Positions 1-5,678 of a DNA stretch of 5,678 bases are shown piece by piece. The translations under genes and the position numbers were made by a program. Within the stretch, counting starts at the first letter, position 1; each line of letters begins with the position of its first letter. The notes beneath the pieces were generated by a model, which was not told the DNA's origin, searched no databases, and saw only the letters and a list, made by a program, of their open reading frames with translations. Origin of the DNA: Granulicella sp. (GTDB lineage Bacteria > Acidobacteriota > Terriglobia > Terriglobales > Acidobacteriaceae); contig PKWK01000114.1 of assembly GCA_003133205.1 (NCBI GenBank), positions 1-5,678 of the forward strand, in the 5' to 3' direction.

Positions 1-2
1 AG

Positions 3-599
3 AAGTCCGTCGTCATCCGCGAAGCCACTCAGCCCTTCTATATCGAGGGTTATCACCGGCCTGACTACCGAGATCCCGACGACTCGGTCTACGACGCCAT
101 CACCGACATCATCTCCAATGGCCGCACGGCGCGCCTGTACAAGAGCCTGGTGCGCGACCAGAAGATCGCTGCCGACGCCGAGGGGTTCAGCGGATTTCCG
201 GGCCAGAAGTATCCGGGGCTGTTTGCCTTTTACGCCTTCCCGGTACCCGGCCACACGCCCGATGAGATGCGCGACGCGATCCACAGGGAGATCGACAAGC
301 TGAAGACCACAGACGTCAGCGATGAGGAACTCCAGATGTTCAAGACACGCGCACGCGCCGGTCTGTTGCGCGGCCTGGCGGACAACGAGGGACTCGCACA
401 GCAGCTTGCCGACTATCAGACACGCTACGGCGATTGGCGTGAGCTGTTCCGCGAGTTGGACAGGATCGACAAGGTGACTAAAGCCGATGTGCGCCGTGTC
501 TCCAACAAGGTCTTCGTCGACAGCAATCGCACCAGCGCGCGCATCGAGTTTCAGGCGCCGCCGCAACCGGCCGTACAGAACGCTGGAGGTGGCGAATGA
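3..599 (+). CDS. M16 family peptidase, probable catalytic subunit, C-terminal part (5' end outside window)
   Basis: The frame is open from the first full codon at position 3 to a TGA at 597-599, giving 198 residues of a protein that begins upstream of the window. A GTG at 150 lies inside conserved sequence and is not a real start. Seen: the stretch SNGRTARLYKSLVRDQKIA (window residues 38-56) and the later segment DVSDEELQMFKTRARAGLLR match the C-terminal half of pitrilysin/insulinase-like M16B proteins. In that fold, RLY..LVRD follows the core strand and the TRARA helix packs behind it. Arg51 of the usual Arg/Tyr pair is present, but the position expected for Tyr is Asp58. That pattern fits the HxxEH-bearing partner of an M16B pair, whose zinc motif would lie in the missing N-terminal half. 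The catalytic assignment is therefore inference. The gene overlaps the next M16 gene by 4 nt, so the two are almost certainly co-transcribed. Expected location is the periplasm or outer envelope, degrading peptides. Confidence 0.9.
   Translation, partial: KSVVIREATQPFYIEGYHRPDYRDPDDSVYDAITDIISNGRTARLYKSLVRDQKIAADAEGFSGFPGQKYPGLFAFYAFPVPGHTPDEMRDAIHREIDKLKTTDVSDEELQMFKTRARAGLLRGLADNEGLAQQLADYQTRYGDWRELFRELDRIDKVTKADVRRVSNKVFVDSNRTSARIEFQAPPQPAVQNAGGGE
585..590 (+). promoter_or_regulatory. Shine-Dalgarno GGAGGT inside the end of the first M16 gene
   Basis: GGAGGT lies 5 nt before the ATG at 596 and within the last codons of the upstream gene. The next start overlaps the upstream stop as ATGA (596-599). 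This is a classic arrangement for translational coupling, and it is the main reason for choosing 596 as the start of the second M16 gene. Confidence 0.7.
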
Positions 600-2194
600 A
601 CCTTCTCGCGACGGAAACTCGTATGACAAAGCCAGCCGATAGAACGGTGAATTCAACAAGGATGAGGATGCCAGGAAAGATACCCAGCAAGTGCTTCATG
701 TTCGTCGTCGCATGCGCGCTGCTTCCGGCCGGGCGACATCTCGCGCTGGCCCAGGCCGCAACGGCCAAACAGCCCGCCACGAAGACCGCCGCCGCAGCTC
801 CCGCGAAGACTCCTCCACAGGCCCAGCCGTGGAAGAAGATTCCCATCCCGCCACTGCACGCGTTCAAGCCGGTCCAGCCCCGCCGCATCGAGCTCTCGAA
901 TGGCCTCGTCATTTTCCTGCAGGAAGACCATGAGCTTCCGTTCATCGATGGAACCATTCTGATTCGTGGCGGAAACCGCGAAGCGCCGGCTGCGAAGGTT
1001 GGCCTGGTCACGATGTACGGCGAGGCGTGGCGCACCAGCGGCAGCACCACGAAGACGGGCGACGCGCTCGACACCGAGCTCGCGGAGAAGGCAGCCAGCA
1101 TTGAGACCGGCGGTGGCGGGGCCTCCACCTCGCTGAGTTGGGGAAGCTTCAAGCAGGACTTCGACAGCGTCTTTGGCGAGGCGGTCGATCTTCTGCTTCA
1201 CCCGGCGTTCAAGGCGGACAAGCTCCAACTCGCCCAGCGAGGGATGGCCACCAGCATCTCGCGCCGCAACGACAATGCCGAGGGAATTGCCGGCCGCGAG
1301 TCCACCATGTTGGTCTACGGCAAGAACAGCCCTTACGCGCGCGAGACAGAGTACGCCACCATAGGCGCGGTGACGCTTGATGATCTCAAGGCCTGGCACA
1401 ACCGCACCGTCGTCCCCAACGGCATAATCGTCTCGGTCGAGGGCGATTTCGACTCATCTGCGATGGAGGCGAAGCTGCGCAAGGTCTTCGAACCGCTTTC
1501 GCGCGGCACGGTCATCGAGTCGCCAAAGGTCGACTTCCCCGGCCCCAAGCCGGGCGTCTACTTCGCCGATAAAGAGGATGTGAACCAGTCCACGGTGGAG
1601 ATCGTCGGCCTCGGCACCCTGCGCAGCAATCCTGACTACTACGCGCTCAGCGTGATGAATGAGATCTTCTCCGGCGGCTTCGGTTCGCGCGTGTTCCAGT
1701 ATGTGCGCACCAAGCTCGGCCTGGCCTACGCGGTCGGCGGCGCCTACGGAACTACGTACGATCATCCCGGAGTCTTCCGCAGTTCGGCCGGCACCAAGAG
1801 CGTCAGCACGGTCGCGGCAACCCAGGCGGTTCTCGAAGAGATCGGCCGCCTGAAGACCAAGCCGCCAACGCCCGACGAGATGCGCAAGGCCAAGGACCAG
1901 GTGATGAACTCGTTCATCTTCAACTACGACACACCGGAGAAGATCCTGAACGAGCAGGTACTGCTAGCGTTCTACGGCTATCCGCCGGACTTTCTCGAGC
2001 GCTACAAGGACGGCATCGAGAAGGTCACCGCGGCGGACGTCACGCGCGTGGCGAACAAGTACATCGATGTGTCAAAGCTGGCAATTCTCGTCGTGGGCAA
2101 CAAGTCGGAGATCAAGCCGCCGCTATCCACGCTGGGCAAGGTGACGGACCTGGACATCACCATCCCGCCACCGCCGGGAGCACCGAAGAAGTAG
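596..2194 (+). CDS. Exported M16 family protein, non-catalytic subunit lacking HxxEH
   Basis: A complete 532-residue protein. Residues 25-54 look like a Sec signal peptide: Lys28 and Lys32, a hydrophobic stretch FMFVVACALL (34-43), then ALA/AQA cleavage options after Ala52 or Ala54. An Ala/Pro/Lys-rich linker follows to about residue 85. The first M16 domain runs from about 95 to 305 (RRIELSNGLVIFLQED at its start) and the second from about 318 to 515. Where active members carry HxxEH, this protein reads GLVTMYGEAW (136-145), with Thr139, Gly142 and Glu143 in place of His, Glu and His. It should therefore not bind catalytic zinc. The second domain has the signature GGFGSRVFQYVRTKLGLAY (360-378), including Arg371 and Tyr378, the pair that non-peptidase M16B subunits supply to the partner's active site. 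Together with the overlapping upstream M16 gene this suggests a heterodimeric periplasmic peptidase. The start at 596 has the stronger ribosome site; ATG 668 (AAGG 6 nt upstream, 508 residues) would give a normal-length signal peptide. Confidence 0.92.
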   Translation: MNLLATETRMTKPADRTVNSTRMRMPGKIPSKCFMFVVACALLPAGRHLALAQAATAKQPATKTAAAAPAKTPPQAQPWKKIPIPPLHAFKPVQPRRIELSNGLVIFLQEDHELPFIDGTILIRGGNREAPAAKVGLVTMYGEAWRTSGSTTKTGDALDTELAEKAASIETGGGGASTSLSWGSFKQDFDSVFGEAVDLLLHPAFKADKLQLAQRGMATSISRRNDNAEGIAGRESTMLVYGKNSPYARETEYATIGAVTLDDLKAWHNRTVVPNGIIVSVEGDFDSSAMEAKLRKVFEPLSRGTVIESPKVDFPGPKPGVYFADKEDVNQSTVEIVGLGTLRSNPDYYALSVMNEIFSGGFGSRVFQYVRTKLGLAYAVGGAYGTTYDHPGVFRSSAGTKSVSTVAATQAVLEEIGRLKTKPPTPDEMRKAKDQVMNSFIFNYDTPEKILNEQVLLAFYGYPPDFLERYKDGIEKVTAADVTRVANKYIDVSKLAILVVGNKSEIKPPLSTLGKVTDLDITIPPPPGAPKK

Positions 2195-2209
2195 TCGGCA
2201 AGGGGCCAG

Positions 2210-2731
2210 CTAGTATTCGTCGAGAACTTTGAAGATGTCGGCGAGCGCCAGCACGACGGGCGTCTCCGGCACTCTTAGTTCGCCCGTTGTCTGCTCCACT
2301 GTCGTTGTACCGGCGCAGATCATAATGCTGCGGGCCTCCCCATCGACAACCCAAACTTCGTTGACCCCCATGTCGAGGTAGTCGCGCACCTTTTCGCGCA
2401 TGCGGGACATGCGGTCTTCGGGTGAGAGCACCTCGATGCAAAGAAGAGGTGGGGTGCGGACGATCTGTTCTTTGGGCGCAGTGACTCGCCGGAGGCACAC
2501 GTCGGGAACACGAAAGCGCGTTGGGGCAACTTGAACGCGAACTTCGGGGTTTGCTCGGAAGTAAGCTTTGTTTGTCGGGGTACGAAGCAATTCTAAGAGT
2601 TGCGCCTGCAAATCGCTGTGGTCGGTCTCGCCCAGGTTTCTCTCCTGAACTTCGCCGTCCACATAGTCGCAGTCCGGGCTGTAGCTTGTGCGGAGGTATT
2701 CGCTGACCGGAATCACAACATTCGTTGCCAT
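2210..2731 (-). CDS. Uma2 family (DUF820) PD-(D/E)xK nuclease-like protein
   Basis: A complete 173-residue protein with the Uma2 layout. The N-terminal segment VSEYLRTSYSPDCDYVDGEV (9-28) is followed by a helix and the restriction-endonuclease-like core: PDVCL with Asp77, LLCIEVLSPED with Glu100, and REKVRDYLDMGVNEVWVVD (112-130) with Lys114. Asp77, Glu100 and Lys114 form the expected D...ExD/K metal site, so the fold looks catalytically intact. The family is widespread, often in many copies per genome, and its cellular role is poorly known; nuclease activity is predicted from fold. The ATG at 2731 (minus strand) is chosen because it begins the conserved N-terminus and is preceded by GAGGT at 4 nt. 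The frame stays open for 229 more codons upstream, but only as antisense of glmU. The gene ends 15 nt from the convergent M16 stop and diverges from glmU. It stands alone with no visible partner such as an antitoxin or methylase. Confidence 0.9.
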   Translation of the reverse strand: MATNVVIPVSEYLRTSYSPDCDYVDGEVQERNLGETDHSDLQAQLLELLRTPTNKAYFRANPEVRVQVAPTRFRVPDVCLRRVTAPKEQIVRTPPLLCIEVLSPEDRMSRMREKVRDYLDMGVNEVWVVDGEARSIMICAGTTTVEQTTGELRVPETPVVLALADIFKVLDEY

Positions 2732-2806
2732 GTAAACCTCGCTATTTTGATTATCCTCCTGACGGGTGATGGAGCCAAGACGTTTCGGCGTGAGAAGATA
2801 GCGGGC
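2732..2806. promoter_or_regulatory. Divergent intergenic region between Uma2 gene and glmU, with candidate minus-strand promoter
   Basis: These 75 nt must carry the start signals of both divergent genes. On the minus strand I see TTGGCT (complement of 2773-2778) as a -35 candidate, exactly 17 nt, then GATAAT (complement of 2750-2755) as a -10 candidate. This would start transcription near 2743, about 12 nt before the Uma2 ATG, leaving just enough leader for the GAGGT ribosome site (complement of 2736-2740). No comparably good plus-strand promoter for glmU was found; TTGATT at 2747-2752 has no matching -10. The hexamer matches are 4/6 and 5/6, so this is a prediction from pattern only. Confidence 0.35.
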
Positions 2807-4231
2807 ATGGAAGCGACAGGTTTCGCAGTGGCAATCATGGCCGCGGGCAAAGGCACGCGGCTCAAGAGTAAACGGCCCAAGGTGCTGCACGAGGTGGGCG
2901 GGCGCGCCCTTCTGCTGCACGTCATCGCAGCGGCAAAGGCGCTCGTTCCCGCCGAAGACATCTTCTGCATCGTTGGGCACGAGGCGGAGCGCGTGCAGGC
3001 CGCGGTGGCGCCGACCGGTGTGAACTTCGTCCTGCAGGAGGTCCAGCGGGGCACGGGCCATGCAATGCAGATTCTCAAAGCATGGTTTGAACTGTCGGGC
3101 ATTCCCGTGCCGAAACACATCCTCGTCCTCTCGGGCGACGTGCCGCTGATTCGCCCGGAGACGCTTGCTTCCCTTCGCGAGATCCACCTGCTGGAGCGCG
3201 CCGCGATGACCATCCTCACCGCCGTCCCCGAGGACCCCACCGGATACGGCCGCGTTCTGCGCCGTGCTCCCGACCGTCCGGATGTCACAGCGATCGTCGA
3301 GCACAAGGCGCTCACACCCGAGCAACTTGCCGCACCCGAGATCAACTCCGGCATCTACTGCTTCGAAACCGAGGCGCTCTTCGCGAAGCTCGATCTGCTC
3401 TCCACCGACAATGCGCACGGCGAGTTTTACCTCACCGACGTTGCCGCCATGCTGGTCGCCGATGGACGCCGCGTCGTCGCTATCAAGGCAGATAGTGTGG
3501 ATGAGGTGCTGGGAGCAAACACCATCGCCGAGATGATGTATCTCGACCAGGTTATGCGCACCGACAGCGCGCGCCGCCTGATGGCCCAGGGCGTCACTAT
3601 CTTCCGGCCCGACACCTGTGTCATTGACGCCGAAGTCACGGTCGGCCCGGACACCGTCATCGAGCCATACGTCCAGCTTCTAGGTGCGACGCACATCGGC
3701 AGTGATTGTCGCATCCGCTCCTACTCGGTCGTCCAGCGGTCCGTCCTCGGCGACGGCGTCACGGTCCGCAATGGCTGCATCCTTGATGGCGCGCAGGTGG
3801 GCGACTGCGCGGTGCTGGGCCCCTACGCGCATCTTCGTCCGGAGAGCAATATCGGCGTAGATGCCCATGTCGGCAACTTCTGCGAGACCAAGAAGGTCAC
3901 GCTTGGCCGCGGCTCCAAGGCCAACCACCTCACGTATTTGGGCGACGCGATCATCGGCGAGGGCGTCAACGTTGGCGCGGGAGTGATCACCTGCAACTAC
4001 GACGGCGTGCATAAGCACACCACCACCATCGGCAATGGAGTCTTCGTCGGTTCCGACTCGACGCTGGTCGCGCCCATCAACATCGGCGACGGCGCATACG
4101 TTGGAGCGGGCTCGTGCATCACGCATCCCGTCCCCGCAGGCGCGCTGGCCATTGGCCGCTCGCATCAGGTGACAAAAGAAGGCTGGGCTACCGCACGCAA
4201 AGCCGCCCGCGAGGCAGAGAAAAAAGGCTGA
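2807..4231 (+). CDS. glmU: Bifunctional UDP-N-acetylglucosamine pyrophosphorylase / glucosamine-1-phosphate N-acetyltransferase
   Basis: A cytoplasmic enzyme that acetylates glucosamine-1-phosphate with acetyl-CoA and then couples the product to UTP, giving UDP-GlcNAc for peptidoglycan and other envelope glycans. The 474-residue length is close to the usual ~455. The uridyltransferase domain (about 1-240) has the nucleotide loop MAAGKGTRLKSKRPKVLH (11-28, Lys25), QRGTGHAMQ (80-88), SGDVPL with Asp111, GYGRV, VEHK with Glu165, EINSGIY with Asn180, and Asn238. A helical linker leads to the left-handed beta-helix acetyltransferase domain (about 265-474). It carries Arg344, Lys362, His374, Tyr377, Asn388 and Lys403, which line up at a constant +11 offset with E. 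coli Arg333, Lys351, His363, Tyr366, Asn377 and Lys392. Both activities therefore look intact. The ATG at 2807 gives the normal N-terminus just before the nucleotide loop; the longer open frame from 2600 runs antisense to Uma2. The ribosome site is weak (GAGAAG). No glmS or glmM is visible nearby. The tail after Trp460 is Lys/Glu/Ala-rich. Confidence 0.97.
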   Translation: MEATGFAVAIMAAGKGTRLKSKRPKVLHEVGGRALLLHVIAAAKALVPAEDIFCIVGHEAERVQAAVAPTGVNFVLQEVQRGTGHAMQILKAWFELSGIPVPKHILVLSGDVPLIRPETLASLREIHLLERAAMTILTAVPEDPTGYGRVLRRAPDRPDVTAIVEHKALTPEQLAAPEINSGIYCFETEALFAKLDLLSTDNAHGEFYLTDVAAMLVADGRRVVAIKADSVDEVLGANTIAEMMYLDQVMRTDSARRLMAQGVTIFRPDTCVIDAEVTVGPDTVIEPYVQLLGATHIGSDCRIRSYSVVQRSVLGDGVTVRNGCILDGAQVGDCAVLGPYAHLRPESNIGVDAHVGNFCETKKVTLGRGSKANHLTYLGDAIIGEGVNVGAGVITCNYDGVHKHTTTIGNGVFVGSDSTLVAPINIGDGAYVGAGSCITHPVPAGALAIGRSHQVTKEGWATARKAAREAEKKG

Positions 4232-4255
4232 CCAGCGGTTTGTCTTCGAGGTCGG

Positions 4256-4927
4256 TCAATCGCCCACGACGACCGCCATCGCGAACCCGTCGTAACCTTT
4301 GCTCCCGACGGTCTGAATTGCCGTGGCAGAGAGCCGGGGCTCAGCGGCCATCCTCTCGAACATCGTGCGGACTCCCTGCACCGCCGGGTCTGCATTCTCT
4401 GCATCCACGATCGCTCCCTCGCGCACCACATTGTCGGTGACGATCAGGGCTCCAGGTTTCGCCAGCTTGAGCGCCCATTCCAGATAAGTTGGAATGTTCT
4501 GTTTATCCGCATCGATGAAGATCAGATCGAAAGGCTCTACGCCCTCTTTGTGAAGTTGAGCGAGCGTTCCCGCAGCGGGACCGAGGCGCACCTCCACAAC
4601 TCCAGAGAGTCCCGCGCGATCGAGATTCGCCTGTGCAACCTCCGCATGTTTCGGCTCAACCTCCAGCGTAACCAGGCGGCCGCCCGCGGGCAGAGCGCGC
4701 GCCAGCCAAATGGTGCTGTATCCGCCGAGCGTGCCAATCTCCAGAATCCTGCGCGCGCCCTTCGTCATGGCCAGCAGGTGGAGCAACTTTCCCTGATTTG
4801 GAGCCACATCGATGGAGGGCAATCCGGCAGCCGCATTCGCTTCTAGAGCCGCTTCGAGTATTGGGTCGGACGGCACGAGAGAGTCGGTGATATAGCGGTC
4901 CACTGCAGTCCATTGTTCCTGGTCCAT
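4256..4927 (-). CDS. Class I SAM-dependent O-methyltransferase (family 3, caffeoyl-CoA OMT-like)
   Basis: A complete 223-residue protein, the normal size for the bacterial family-3 O-methyltransferases that resemble plant caffeoyl-CoA OMT and rat catechol OMT. SAM-binding motif I is ILEIGTLGGYSTIWLA (61-76). The acidic residue contacting the ribose is Glu89 in VTLEVEP. The metal and substrate site shows FIDADKQN (137-144), with Asp139, Asp141 and Lys142, and VTDNVVREG (163-171), with Asp165 and Asn166. The divalent metal ligands are thus expected to be Asp139, Asp165 and Asn166. The C-terminal SKGYDGFAMAVV is the family's closing strand. The protein should be cytoplasmic and soluble, with no signal peptide or membrane segment. 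The real acceptor cannot be read from sequence; catechol-like small molecules are typical. The start at 4927 is supported by AAGGA (complement of 4933-4937) at 5 nt. It converges on glmU with 24 nt between stops and diverges from the regulator gene. Confidence 0.93.
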   Translation of the reverse strand: MDQEQWTAVDRYITDSLVPSDPILEAALEANAAAGLPSIDVAPNQGKLLHLLAMTKGARRILEIGTLGGYSTIWLARALPAGGRLVTLEVEPKHAEVAQANLDRAGLSGVVEVRLGPAAGTLAQLHKEGVEPFDLIFIDADKQNIPTYLEWALKLAKPGALIVTDNVVREGAIVDAENADPAVQGVRTMFERMAAEPRLSATAIQTVGSKGYDGFAMAVVVGD

Positions 4928-4963
4928 GGCGATCCTTATCGTTTGCGATGTCTACCCCGGTTA

Positions 4964-4982
4964 ATCATAAGCAGTTTATGAT
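4964..4982. promoter_or_regulatory. AT-rich inverted repeat with a TATGAT box on each strand; candidate divergent promoter/operator
   Basis: A perfect 7-bp inverted repeat, ATCATAA - GCAGT - TTATGAT, lies in the 156-nt region between the divergent methyltransferase and response regulator genes and stands out against GC-rich surroundings. The right arm contains TATGAT on the plus strand (4977-4982) and the left arm contains TATGAT on the minus strand (4964-4969), each 5/6 to the -10 consensus. Starts would fall near 4989 for the regulator and near 4957 for the methyltransferase, leaving leaders of about 95 and 30 nt. I see no good -35 at 17 nt in either direction, so a protein-binding operator is an equal possibility. 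Confidence 0.4.
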
Positions 4983-4986
4983 CCAC

Positions 4987-5021
4987 GCCGGCTGCGCCGA
5001 TAGAGGCAACAGGCAGCCGGC
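4987..5021 (+). other. Strong hairpin in the predicted leader of the response regulator gene
   Basis: GCCGGCTGC (4987-4995) pairs perfectly with GCAGCCGGC (5013-5021). The stem continues inward with GCC (4996-4998) pairing GGC (5005-5007) around the loop GATAGA, leaving AACAG (5008-5012) as a 3'-side bulge, so 12 base pairs in total. There is no run of T after it, which argues against an intrinsic terminator. It lies 62 nt before the regulator ATG and could be an mRNA leader structure, a DNA-level binding site, or chance in GC-rich DNA. Confidence 0.4.
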
Positions 5022-5083
5022 AACAGCAGCACGTGGGATCAGCCGCGCAAGTGTGTGAAGTCCTCCAGTGGAAAGCATCGACT

Positions 5084-5678
5084 ATGCAGCAGCAAGAGAT
5101 TCAGGTGCGGCAGGAAACGACTCCAGTGCGGCCGGACCACATTCTGGTCGTCGACGATGAGTCGGCGGTCTTGGGCATTGTGGTGGCGCTGCTCGAGCGC
5201 AGCGGCTACGACGTCAGCGCAGCGGCGGACGCCGAAAACGCCATGCTCCACCTGCAGGACGATCCCGGCTGCGATCTTGTCCTCTCCGACGTGATGATGC
5301 CTGGCGGCAACGGCCTGAACCTGCTCGACCTCATTGGCAGGGACCACCCCGGCGTGCCGGCGGTCATGCTGACCGCGGTGCATGATGTCCACGTTGCGAC
5401 CAACGCCTTCCGTCGCGGCGCCATCGATTACCTGCTCAAGCCCTTCGAAGGCGCGCAGCTTATCTCCGCGGTAGCCCGTGCGCTGGAACATGGCCGGTTG
5501 ATGAAGCAGAACGCCGCGTACCGGCAGAATCTGGAGGAGATCATCTCCGCCCGCACCAGCCGCCTGCGCGCGACCATGCAGGACCTGGAACGCAGCTACG
5601 ACTTTACGCTGGAGGCGATGGGCGACGCGCTCGACCTGCGCGATGCCGAGACCGAGGGCCACTCCCGCCGCGTCACCG
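5084..5678 (+). CDS. Response regulator with receiver and HD-GYP domains, RpfG-like (3' end outside window)
   Basis: An open frame from ATG 5084 runs through the window end without a stop, showing 198 residues. A receiver domain occupies about residues 18-135. It has Asp24 and Asp25 in LVVDDE, the phospho-acceptor Asp69 in DLVLSDVMMPG, Thr97 in VMLTA and Lys119 in LLKPFE, so all signalling residues are intact. A charged helical, probably coiled-coil linker follows (about 136-172). Then comes FTLEAMGDALDLRDAETEGHSRRVT (174-198), the opening of an HD-GYP domain with its first conserved His193. HD-GYP proteins hydrolyse cyclic di-GMP, so phosphorylation by a histidine kinase, not visible here, would control c-di-GMP breakdown. 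The HD and GYP motifs themselves lie beyond the window, so catalytic competence is unknown. The start has GGAAAG at 5070-5075, 8 nt upstream. An in-frame GTG at 5051 is possible but lacks a clear ribosome site. Confidence 0.9.
   Translation, partial: MQQQEIQVRQETTPVRPDHILVVDDESAVLGIVVALLERSGYDVSAAADAENAMLHLQDDPGCDLVLSDVMMPGGNGLNLLDLIGRDHPGVPAVMLTAVHDVHVATNAFRRGAIDYLLKPFEGAQLISAVARALEHGRLMKQNAAYRQNLEEIISARTSRLRATMQDLERSYDFTLEAMGDALDLRDAETEGHSRRVT

Noticed and set aside
695..717. Lipobox-like VVAC (residues 37-40) in the second M16 protein
   Set aside because: The hydrophobic stretch before the Cys is only about six residues, and hydrophobic residues continue after it toward a good ALA/AQA cleavage site, so an ordinary Sec signal peptide fits better than a lipoprotein signal.
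478..1399. Two overlapping long minus-strand open frames across the M16 genes
   Set aside because: They are low-complexity Arg/Ala/Cys-rich translations antisense to clearly conserved M16 coding sequence, with no recognisable domain.
2600..2806. N-terminal extension of GlmU by 69 residues
   Set aside because: The region is antisense to the conserved start of Uma2, and GlmU proteins begin just before the nucleotide-binding loop. ATG 2807 gives the family-normal length.
2732..3418. Open minus-strand frame continuous with Uma2 for 229 codons upstream of its ATG
   Set aside because: It lies wholly over the intergenic gap and antisense to conserved glmU. The conserved Uma2 N-terminus begins at the 2731 ATG and the extra residues resemble no family I recognise. 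Long open antisense frames are common in GC-rich DNA.
4232..4255. Possible bidirectional terminator between glmU and the methyltransferase gene
   Set aside because: The 24 nt contain no self-complementary stem of useful length and no T-run on either strand.
5039..5662. Long minus-strand open frame over the response regulator
   Set aside because: The plus strand encodes an unmistakable receiver domain with all signalling residues; the antisense translation has no recognisable domain.

Overview
The window is a GC-rich bacterial chromosome segment with ordinary, tightly packed genes on both strands. The mix suggests an acidobacterium of the Terriglobia type, though no rRNA or marker phylogeny was available to test this. 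The hints are a tandem pair of exported M16-type peptidase subunits, an Uma2-family protein with the start VSEYLRTSY, and an RpfG-like response regulator. I see no rRNA, tRNA, CRISPR array, insertion sequence or phage gene.

Layout from left to right. Positions 3-599 (+) hold the C-terminal part of an M16 zinc-peptidase-family protein whose start lies outside the window. It overlaps by an ATGA junction with a second, complete M16-family gene (596-2194, +). The second protein is predicted to be exported and lacks the HxxEH zinc motif but keeps the Arg/Tyr pair of non-catalytic subunits, so the two probably form a heterodimeric periplasmic peptidase. Converging on it with a 15-nt gap is a small Uma2-family PD-(D/E)xK nuclease-like gene (2210-2731, -). 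Uma2 diverges across 75 nt from glmU (2807-4231, +), the bifunctional enzyme that makes UDP-GlcNAc for peptidoglycan and other envelope polymers. glmU converges, with a 24-nt gap, on a class I SAM-dependent O-methyltransferase gene (4256-4927, -). After a 156-nt divergent intergenic region comes a response regulator with the beginning of an HD-GYP domain (5084 to window end, +). This last gene has no stop in the window.

The genes do not form one pathway. The only likely operon is the M16 pair. The most interesting non-coding segment is 4928-5083. It contains a perfect AT-rich 7+7 inverted repeat, each arm of which carries a TATGAT -10-like hexamer on one of the two strands. A strong GC-rich hairpin follows in the predicted leader of the regulator gene. 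No convincing novel system is present; the findings are modest and are stated with their limits.
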